From Lytechinus pictus (lineage: Eukaryota; Echinodermata; Echinoidea; Temnopleuroida; Toxopneustidae): 64,000 nucleotides of DNA. Each line of letters begins with the position of its first letter. The first letter of the stretch is position 1. The notes beneath the pieces are model-generated. The model searched no databases, was not told the origin of the DNA, and saw only the letters and a program-made list of their open reading frames with translations. The stretch spans positions 7,666,501-7,730,500 of the forward strand of contig NC_087258.1 in assembly GCF_037042905.1 (NCBI RefSeq), written 5' to 3'. Position numbers and translations under genes: made by a program. Shown in pieces: positions 47,471 through 59,400 of the stretch.

Positions 47471-50400
47471 ATGGAGGCAGCAGGGGGCCAGCCCAGGCAT
47501 CAGGGCCATCAGAGCCAGCAAGGCCACCAGGGGCAGTTCTTTCATCAGCCGAGATTACCATATTACCAAATCAAGCCAAACTATTATAATAATCACCATC
47601 GCAGACAGCATAGCCATCACAGGTAATGTCTAAGTTCTTTGTTCAAGATTTATATCACCTTTGAGTTTGCAGACAAGCAACTCCATACATCTTTTGCCTG
47701 TGAGATTTTAAAAGATTTTTCTGATCCTCAATGATTTCAGTGATATAAGGTTTAAAAGGGATACCAAAAATTTTGCTGTAAAGATTTCTTTGCATCAGTT
47801 GTGCTGCTGACACTTATATCTCTGAACACTGAAACAGAAAACATGTTACTGTAAACATTTCTGGCATCACTGCAGGGAAAAAAATTAATTTTTTTTTCGG
47901 GGGCTCCATTTTAAATTTTGTGTCAAATTTCGGGGGCTCCATTTCTACCTTTCGGGGGCTACATTTTGGATTTCGGGGGCTCTTTTTGAATGCTACTTTT
48001 TTGTATTTTGAGGAATACCTGTTCACTTATTAATGAATTATTACTTTTTGTTTAATATTGTATGATTTTTTAAGTTATTTTTTTCATGCTTAGAATCTTT
48101 GGTGTGTGTGTGGGTGTGACTGTGAGTTGGACTTGGATATAAATGAATTCAATATCTAATTTCTACTCCGTCTATTCCAGTACAAAACCCTGTACCCGGC
48201 CATGTAATAAAGGCCCACATACCCTAACTTTTTGTGAAGTTCTTTGAAAACGCAGATCTCCATGAAAATTGCATTTCTCTATGGGGGAGTCTAAATTTGG
48301 TGAGAATGTATTCATTAAGAACTTAAATATATAGGGACAGTGATTTTCCGCGATCGCGGAAAACGGACGGAATTCACGGAAAGGGTGTTTTGAAACGGAA
48401 AGTGTCATTTCAAACGGAAAATCACGGAAAACGTATTTTCCCTCAAAATACACAGAATAGCAACAGAAATTACTCCAAAATCACAACAAAATGAGAATAT
48501 TAAATGGCCACAAAACCCCAGAAAACACGATCTCACTTCGCTACTTTCATGACAATTCACACATCGTGACTGCACTCGACATCAGCACACTTGATTGTAC
48601 CCCGCACCGTACCCGTACCCTGCCGGCGCCGGGTTGGGCTTCACATGCACACACATATCGTTCACTGCACGGTCGTGTGTTGCTGCCCTCTACGTTTGAA
48701 GATGTAACAGCACGATATCGTGGTCTAAAAATCCAAGATGGCGGATTGGCAAAAGCCGTTGACTGATGATAACGATGTCCCAAAAACCCCAAAATTATCG
48801 ATGAAATATCATTTCACCGTGAAATAATGCTAATAATGTGAAAGGTGAGGATGTATGCATGCTAAATGGGGTTGGAAAAATATTTTATGCACCCGCATAG
48901 ATCCGATTAGAACGGATTCTATTGTGTTGTTGGTTCAGTAGCAGATACAAATTTTGACCAGTGCGAGTGTTGTGATTTTGCTATTCAATGTGTAAACGGA
49001 ATTGTCACTTTTTCGTGTGTACAAAGTCTATGGGGGAAACAGAATTTCCGTTTTCTGACATGCTGAAACGGAATTTGAGATTTTCTGAAACTGAAAGGGC
49101 AATTTATTGAAACGGAAAATCACTGTCCCTAAATATACATGACAATGAAGAAATCATCAAACTTTATTGGCAGTTTTGAATAATATACCTGAAATGTAAA
49201 CTCTGTCTGAAACAGAAAATCACCATCATTGAGGCCTTTACTGAGCGAATTGTCCCCCAGAGCTCTGGCAGAGAGACAGAGCTCAGACTGGCTAGCTAAT
49301 ACAAGCGCTAATGCGTGCGTCTGCTGCCGGCCTTGTAAAATAGATGGAGCTTTGTTTGATGATTTATTGTCTGATATTTACCACATCCCCGAGAAAAATA
49401 AAACAAATGATTTTTAAGTTATAATTAATAAATAAGGTAAGTTATTTTGGATGTTAATAGGCCGTTTTGAAAAGCAAAGCCGAATGACAACTCACCAATG
49501 ATAGGTTACTAGACTCTGGGATTTATTTCCTGTGTAATTCAAATTATTTTATCACAGAATTGTGATATCTGTAGGGGAAACATGTGCATTAGAAAATGCA
49601 CATGGTGGTAGTCATAATGGACCCCTATACATGCAACTGTTTCCCGACCGTCGCATTGATTTCTTTCCATACCTGGTACCATGTGTGTGGAAATACGTGG
49701 TACAGAAAAAAAGACGCAACTTCGGAATTTGAAACTGCGCTCCTTGCTATTTTCAAGGCTTATTCATGATTTTGAGTGTGGATTTTGGATGATTTTTAAA
49801 TGGTAAGCGGAGCTCGAGCATAAGGCGCAAGTGGGTCGTTGAGTTGTTATCACTCAGCAATAATTTTGGGGGCGACATTCAGATTTATGTCGCCCCCGAA
49901 AGCATGATTTTGGGTGATTTTGAGGGCGACTTTAGGCATTTCCGGGGTGAATTCTCCCGCCGCCCCCGTGTATTTTTTTTACTGCATGATTGAATAGGCC
50001 TTATCTTGAGACTGCTTTGAAAACATGCTTCTGTCAATCGTTTGAATACGCAGTTCCTGTTAGTGAATAGCCTATAAAAGCAAGAATTAGGGATCAATAA
50101 AATGGCAAAAATTTCAAATAACTAAAAATCATGAAATATGCATAGTTGATAAATTGATCTATATTGCCTCCAATATCATGATGGTAAGGCATATCTTGTA
50201 AATAGGCTTTTGTTAGTCAAAATGAAAAAAAAATATTGCTGCAACAAAACAAAACAAAACAATAGAAAAAGAGATAAAAAAATGTTTAAATTTATCATAG
50301 TTAATTTCTTTTTGTATTTGTCTCGCCTGCATAGCAGAGCGAGACTACGGGCGCCGCTTTTCCAACGGCGGTGGTGTCAGCATTGAATTCTTAACAGTTA

Positions 50401-53400
50401 AGTTTTTGAAATGACATCTTAACTTAGAAAGTATATGGACCTAGTTCATTAAACTTGGACATAAGGGTAATAAAATATTACTTAACATCCTGCCCGAGAT
50501 TCAGGTCACATGACCCGGGTTAAACGTCATTAAGGGTCAGTGAAGTTAGACCATGTTGGGGGAATCAACATCGAAATCTAAACCTAAGGTCAAGTTCTTG
50601 AAATGACATCATAACTTAGAAAGTGTATGGACTTGGTTCATGAAACTGACATAAGGGTAATAAAAATATTACTTAACATCCTGCCCGAGTTTCAGGTCAC
50701 ATAACAAAGTCAAAGGTCATTTAGGGTCAATGAACTTTGGCCATGTTTTTTTATTTTTTTTAATTTCCATCTTAACTTTGAAAGTTAATGGAGTTAATTC
50801 ATAAAACTTGGGCATAAAAGTAATCAAGTACCACTGAACATCCCGTGCAAGTTTCAGGTCACATGATCAAGGTCAATGAACAAATGGCCATGTTGGGGAT
50901 AATTGTTGAATTTCCATCATAACTTTGAAATTTTAAGGGAATATGGGTATAGTTAATGAAATGTGGAAATAGGGGTAATCAAGTATTATTGCTCATCATC
51001 CTACACAAGTCTTATCAAAGTCACTTGATCAAGGTCAAATGTCATTTAGGGTCAATGAAAATAGTTTTTATGTTATGATATGAATGATGTTTTTTTGTGA
51101 ATAATTATTTTATATTCGTTTACAAACTTCAGCTACCTTAACTTGAATTTGTGATTGATTTATTTTTAGACATCAAGAGCATGGACCAACAAATGCAACA
51201 ACTTTTGACCAGAAGAGGATGAAAAATACCCTCCAACGGAGAACGGTTGATTACAATACTTCAGTCATCAGATATCTCCAGGTAAGTAGTAAAGATAGTG
51301 TTTCAGACCAGGAATACTGTAGATGGAAAGTGAGCTACATTAGAATCTGCATTATATGTTTTTTCTCTAAGTCAAGTATTTGCCCAAGAGGATGTAATTT
51401 TCTTATGTTGTGCAAAACATGTTACATGTATCTAGATTGAATTTCCCTTTAGCAGAACAAATTTCTGTGGTCTTGAGACACTCTATCTAGGCAGAGCGAC
51501 CATTGCCCTGTGAAGCTAGGGTGCTAAAGGTGCAGTGCTGAAGCACCCCCAAAAATTTCCTCGGGGGTGCTGCATGTATTATTTTCCATAGGCAGCACTT
51601 AGTGGTATTCTGGAAGATGTGGAAAAATTGAAAACATTTATTTTTATTTTTTGCTTTTCCAATTTACATCACCACCCCCAGTCAAAAATTGTTCCCAGGG
51701 ACTGAGAGCCACCCTAGTGTAATATCGAACACATGAACCAAACATGTTGGGCTATACAGGTGCCTCCGCAACTCTTTTTATGGTGGTGCGGAGCTGGTTC
51801 ATTGTACTATCATGCCATCCTTCTAGATTTGTCTGCAGAGTTTACCATTTCACATCACTTTTAATGAAAAGTTGAGATTTGCTTAACTAAAATAGTACAA
51901 GGTACCATTCTTTGACATTCTTTGACTCTCTTTAATAGTCTAGAATCCAGAACCAGTAGACTGAGCCAAAAGCTTGGTGGATCAATCTATTTTGGGGTTA
52001 TGCAGTGAGTCTAAGAAAGAAAGCAAGCTGATGCTGTAGCAATAATTGAATAATCTGGTGGCCAGATTCATCACTTTCTTCATAGCAGTCACCCTTAGAC
52101 CCTCCTTCCACCTGCACATTTCTGTGCATTTTCCATCCTGAAACCCAACCTTCCAACTCTCTTCCTCTTGTTTATTCCATATCTTCCTTGGCCTCTCCTT
52201 ATACTTTAGCCACCTACCTTGACTTCAAAAGCCCTTCATAGAACATGTTCGCCAACAACCTTATTTTTCAATATTTCCAAGTTGCATACATGGTGTTGAA
52301 ACTAGGAACTGAAGGCACCTGATTTCTCTCAAATAAAAAATAAAAAAAACTTGGTAGCTTCGGGTAGAATCAGAAGTAATGTAGAATGCTAGAATATCTT
52401 CCTTGGGGGTGGGCTGGTTTTACCAAATATCTTTGCCTGACTTTATCTGAATGACCCCATTTACCTAACTGTATTCTTCTCAAAATGCAACATGAATTCA
52501 TATTTTTAGGCAAGGATTTGGCAACGAGACTACAAAGACGCAAGGATGATACAGCCAGATCACTCATATATAGGAAATGTAAGTAGACCCATTTTTCATA
52601 CTAGAAAAGTGGTTATTGTCTTAATGAGGTAAACAAATTCCAATTGAAGTTTCATCTCAAATCTGAAGCTGCCTAATGAGTTATTTAGGACTTAAAGGGG
52701 AATCCAACCCAAATAAAAACTTGTTTTTATAAGGAAAAGAAAAATCAGACAAGTTGATAGGTGAAAGTTTGAACAATATTGGACAAACAACAAGAAAGTT
52801 ATGAATTTTTAAAAGTTGTAAATATTGGTAATCACTATACCCATGGAGACTTCAAATTGGCCGCATATGGGATGACATAGTGATGTACGGCAAGGACTAC
52901 TCTTCCATGTACTCCAATACATATTATGGCTTAAATGTCATTTTCCCCAAAAGTTTTATTTCAAATTACTTTTTTCTTTCATGAGGACATAAAACAATAT
53001 ACTACCTGGGTTATATTTAGATTACTGCCCCAGGGGAATGGGTACTTAGGAGAAAACCACAAATCCCTGATAATAAAGTACATGGCCTATGGGAAAGTTG
53101 TCCTTGCCCCTTGTCATAATTTACTTACCCAGTTGCCAATTTGAAATCTACATAGTGTTAGTGATCTAAATTTTAAAGCAGCTATAACTTTCTTGTTGCT
53201 TGTCCGATTTCTTTCAAACTTTCACCATTCTGTTCAATTTATTTTTCTCCTTCCCGACACAACATTTTATGGCCAAGGCTGGATTCCCCTTTAATGCGGG
53301 AATGGAAAATGTTCTTTCTCTAAGTGATCCAGAAGCAGGGTAAAAAAAATTATAGAAGGCAATGGGCCGAATTCGACCCCAAAATGCCCAGAAGAGCACT

Positions 53401-56400
53401 GTCTAGAAAACTAAAACTAAAAAAAAATTTGTGTTGTTTTTCCACTGCCCATAAGATTCCACTGAATTTCTTAAAAACTGTAATTAAATTTGGCCTATAA
53501 TAATAAAATTGGTAGTTGAATGCTTAACAACAAAAACAATTTTATTTTTCAATGACCATATTTCAATATTCACATCCTAAGACCTTTAGTCATACCTTCA
53601 TCTTGTTAGTCCACAATATGTGTATGCATTTCAGAATTTCCTTTGTAAACTTTGTTTGAGTCCTCAGTTTTTCAGAGTGACTTGTGTGACAGTCTCGTAA
53701 TACGTTTGTTATTCATGATGGTTTGAGAAATGCTGTGAACACCCACCTGATTCAGCAATTTGTAATTAGATTTTCAGGTTTACTAGTTTATGAACATAAT
53801 GCTGTAAAAATGTATAGATTGTGCAGTCTTCAACTATTGAATAAGGTCCGATGACTAATGTGATTATATAAGCTGCTTGAAAATTGATTATTTTTTTCTA
53901 TGAAGCTGAGTTTACCTCATCAGATGTTGGACAACCCTATTAATGCAGTAACAACTCGATTTGTAAGGACATCAACCAATAAGGTCCGATGCCCAATATT
54001 CTGCGTTGTGGTAAGTGTAATACTTCTTTGTAAATAAGAGACTTACTCAATTGGATATCATTCATGCAACTATTTGAAACTGTAGTGTACAAAGTATATA
54101 GTTGGTTATGACCATTACCAATTGGATATGTGAGGAACATGTAGTATTATACAATGCAATGCATGAAAATGAGTCCATTATACGGTTTATCCAAATTCGA
54201 GTTGAGGTTCCGCCTAAGGGTTCTGTGAAATGGCTTGAACACAGCTTCAGTGAGAGCAGATAGATTGTATAATTAATAAATCAGACATGCATCATTTGGT
54301 TAACGCAATAATACTACAAGATGCTGTTATTAAAAAAAAAAAAAACATTAAAGTATGGGGTCATTCCATGCCAATTCACCCAATGAATGTGCTATTTTGC
54401 ACCCGACCCTCTCAGAATTTGTTGTTATTTGGTACACATAAAATTCCCCATGGCCCAAGCACGAAACAAACAAAATTAGTCCAATCGGTCCGTCGGTTCT
54501 TGTGCTAAGGCCCGCCCTTTTATCCTTGTTTTGACAAAAATGGGCGTGACCTTCAACTTTCAATGGCCATTGGGTCGTAACGTGTTGACTAATTTTCATG
54601 AAACTGGTACCATTCAAAAGGAAATTCAGAGAGGAATCCAAAACATGCATCAAATAATGTATTGGAGCGATTTATAAGGTCATGACCTTTGACCTTGAGG
54701 ATGACCCCGGACAAATGATTTTTTAACTTGATTTAGTGTATGTTAATTATTAGTATGATATTGACAAAATATGTTAAAACCAATGATGATATTTTATTTC
54801 TTCACCTTTTAAAACTCTTCCAAAGATACCAATTATCTGATCTGAAATTTCACTCTAGTCCCACATACTGATATTCATGTTAGTAAAGTGTTTACCAGTC
54901 CCATGATACATGATTTTTTCCAATCTTAAGTTGCAGTATGCAAACATATGAAAGCTCATCAGTTAACAAATGAAACATTAAACATTTATGCTCATGAATA
55001 GTTATCTGTTTAGGCATTTTGATGTTGGGCAATATATAATAACTCATTATTAGAAAACTTCTGGGAACTGCAATATCCTGCTTTCTAGTAAGCTGTACTC
55101 CCCCAAAGTGGATACATACTTCAGATCTTTGAAGCATCATACATTCTTGATGATGATGATGTTAGAGGTGGATGATCGATTGGAGAGATAATATTTTTTC
55201 TAACTATCGAGCAGGTACATTTATCCATCTTTACTCTGCACCCCTATGGAAAAATGCAGTGTCTGACTTTTTTTCAATTTTTTTTTCTTCAGAAAAGTAC
55301 TCAGTAAGCCACTTTTTTTCACATGACACATCCAGTTTTCCTAATTGCTTTCTGAAAAGCAACTTTTAAGTAATCGGCAAAACGCAGTATCTACATTTTG
55401 CACAAGATAAAATATTAAGCATTAACTTTTTTTATAAGTCGCTCCATACTATTTTATTTCTCAAGTATTCCTTTATCATCAAATTGTAGAATGCGTATTT
55501 CAGGCCAAAACCCCCCCATACAAATTTTGTCTTTGTTTTGAGATATTGGTGTAAATGTATATTTTAAGAAAATACTCAGTTTCCTATGGAACAAAGTTGT
55601 ACCCACAGATGAAGAACATGTTAATTAAACTCATTTTTATCATGGTGCCCTCTGTGTATAGGTATTATTTTCCCCTTGAAATACACAATGACACATTATT
55701 TCTTGGTAATGAAGCAAGTGATAATAAAACTGAATGGAATTTTGGTCCATCTGTAAATACATGTACTGCGTTTTTCCATGGTGCATTCGCTTTGACTTTC
55801 CCAGAGTAGGCCTATCTACGGTACATTTCTTCAATATCTAAAAAAAGAAAAGGAAACAAAATATTTTGTTTTGGGAGCCTTAAATAGGCATATACTCAAC
55901 AATTTGATGATAAAAGAATATAAGAAATAAAATAGTTTTGAGCAGCTTTGGAAAAACACAAAATGCTTAATATCTCAACTTGTGCAAAATGTAGATACTG
56001 TCTTTTTTTTCAATGGGGAGGCAGTGAAAAAGAATACCTGCTGGGTAGCTAGATACAATATTATCTGTCCAATTGATCATCCATCTCTAGCATCATCATT
56101 ATCCAATGCTGATGCTTCAAGGATCTCAAGGGTGTTTTCACTTTGGGGGAGTACAGCTGACTAGAAAGCAGGATATTGCAGTTCCCAGCAGTTTTTGAGT
56201 TAATTATACATTGTCCAATATCAAAATGCCTAAACAGGTACCTACATGTATTCATAAGCATAAATGTTTTATGTTTCATTGATCAACTGATAAGCTTAAT
56301 TTCTTTTTATCTGTTTGCATACTGTAACTTAAGATCGGAAGAAATCATATATCATGGGACTGGTAAACACTTTACTAACATGAATATCAGTATGTGGGAC

Positions 56401-59400
56401 TAGAGTGAAATTTCAGATCAGATAATTGGTATCTTTGGAAGAGTTTTAAAAGGTGAAGAAATAAAATATCATCATTGGTTTTAACATATTTTGTCAATAT
56501 CATACTAATGATTAACATACACGAAAATCAAGTTTAAAAATTATTTGTCCAGGGGTCAAACTCAAGGTCAAAGGTCATGACCTTATTAATCGCTCCAATA
56601 CATTATTTGATGCATGTTTTGGATTCCTCTCTGAATTTCCTTTTGAATGGTACCAGTTTCGGGAAAATTGGTCAACACGTTACGACGCAATGGCCATTGA
56701 AAGTTGAAGGTCGCACCCATTTTTGTCAAAACAAGGATAAAAGGGCGGGCCTTAGCACAAGAACCGACGGACCGATTGGACTCATTTTTTTTGTTTTGTG
56801 CTTCGGCCATGGGGAATTTCATGTGTACCAATTTACAACAAAAACTGAGAGGGTCGGGTGCAACCACTGGGTGAGTCCAGATGGAATGACCCTAATATAC
56901 CTTTAACATAAATGCTAGTAGTCATAACAACCTAAAAATGAGTTCAAACATAATCCAGTAAAATGATGCTTTTCCAGAAAAAAGTTGGATAATGACTGCG
57001 CACATCCTATCAGAGATTACATTTTGATTAGGACCTTGGGATGAGTTGTACAATATAAGTAATTTGTACTAGAATTCTATAGACTTCATATTAAACATAC
57101 AGAGTGCATTATTGGTTCATTTTTTTCATGAATGTTATACCATATTTAATCAAGTCACTGATATATTAATAATACCATACTCAGGAACTGTCTTGTACAC
57201 ATGATTAAAACACAAAGAGGTTGTCTAATGCTTTCTATTGTGTGTTTTCATGATATAGTGGACCCCAGAAGGAAGGAGACTGGTTACGGGAGCATCCAGC
57301 GGAGAGTTTACTTTGTGGAACGGGCTCACCTTTAATTTTGAAACCATTCTTCAGGTAAGAATATTCAGCATGAAGTGTGTTAGATTGAATTACAATGATT
57401 CGGACCAAACCCATCACACCCACTTTAACCCCGGGCCAAGTGTCATTTTTTTTGTCATTACAAATCTCAAAATGTCTGACAAATTGGTCACTAGCCAATC
57501 AAATACCTTATCCAACAGTTATCACAATATTGCAATTGTATCACATTTTATGAAGTGGGGCCCTGAACGTTGTGAAGGAAAAAGTTGTGTTGCAACCTGT
57601 TTAGTATTTCATGTGCTTTCTAAATCTGTTCTTTATATGAGACTTGAGACCATCCACTTTCCTACATATATTATTTTTGCAAAAAACCCAAACACCATTG
57701 GGAGAGTTCCTGTATTGTTGCTATGGATGTCATCATATCTTGATTGAATAAGCCTTCCTTTTACATCTAAACCCTGATTATTATTCAAGGAAGAAGGAGA
57801 GTGAATAGACCTCTATTGTGTATGTGCTTTTGTGAATAGTGCACTTGTGTTTAGTGCTCCTTTTACAGAAGGTGTAACGCAAGAATGAACTCAGACTTCC
57901 TTGGTATACTGATGTCCAAAAAAGGGGTATTGATTTTTTTTCTTCTCAAAATGACTCCCTTGGTATTCATCAGCAACCAGGATGTATTGATTTTGTCCCA
58001 ACTGTCAAGTGTGAAGATGTATAATGTAGTAAGTCATGCATTAGTACATGAACGACATTATAGGACATCGGGCACCAGATGCACCATTGGTGCAAATAAC
58101 ACAAAGAATGCTTCTTTGTTTTATTGTATATGCACTAGTTAGTGAGAATGAAATGCCAGAAGATGTTACTTGATCACTTAATTACTCCAGCTTTGTAGAT
58201 TCTAAACAACATTATACAAATGTTTGCCATAGGAAGGAAAAAAAGTAGATTGAAAAAAATTCTTTAAGCATGTCAACTACGGCAAAATAAGGCTCAGATT
58301 GATCCAGAGAGCATTGAGCAACCCAGAGCCTCCTGGGCCTTAGATGGCCCTGTACCCTGGCCACAAGGTTTGAGTGCTCTTGACTCTTTTATCCAGGGCC
58401 CAGGGCTGAGCACTTTGGCTTGAGATGTGTGCTAACTTTGTGCACGTAGTATGATGTGAGTTGTTTCTTTCCCTAATTCTAAATTCCCGAGGTTGGCACC
58501 TCTGCATAATTATGCTTAATGTCAAAAGTTGAATCTGGGAATCCAGGTGACATGAATGGGTAATCAACATTTGGGGGACTTGTTAACATCTAGAATGTAT
58601 TTTGCAAATGATGACAAAATTATTTCTGTAGAATTCTATTACGGATCATGACCATCACAATAAGTAAACGTTCTGATGCAAAATATTCTTAATGTTCTGG
58701 CATTGATATAGTTATAAGACAATATTTTTTTGTATTTTTAATGCAAAGCAACGAAAGCATATTACCAGGTTAGAACATATGGTATAACTCAAACTCAGTC
58801 CTGCTGTATAAGGAAATCTGAAACATATCAATTTTGGAAAGAAAAGCCAAATCAGGGGCCCATTTCATAAAGAGTTACAACTGTTGTAACTTTGCCATTA
58901 TGGCAACTACCATGGCAACAGGGCTCAGCAACCAACCAAAATCAGGGTTGCCTTGGTAGTTGCCATAATGGCAGAGTTACAACAGTTGTAACTCTTTATG
59001 AAACGGGCCCCTGATGGTGTTAACAGGCACCAGAACCTTGTAAAAGATATATTGGATAGAATGTCAAGAAGTACAACAACATTTTTTTTAAGGGTTGGTG
59101 GAGTCTGTGGAGATATGATGCAGATAACCTCCAAATCTTGAGCAGAAACTTGATTAAAAGCACTGTGTAAATATTCATTATAGAAGGAAGAGTAACCCCT
59201 AATATGAAAAAATCTATCCACAACTAATTCTTCATCACTTTTAAGAATACCAAAGATATTTTCTTTGATGTCCTACTGCTCTACAATTCATTGTATATCA
59301 TTGAATTATACTGAACACCAAACACACTGAATCCAGATAAAATTCAAGGTTGGTTTGTTTGCTGTTCACAGGCCCATGAGTGTGCTGTCCAGACGATGAC

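Noticed and set aside
51470-51720. Possible coding block around the CAGCACCCCC repeats
   Set aside because: No splice-compatible frame and no similarity to WDR33; reads as repeat-derived intron.
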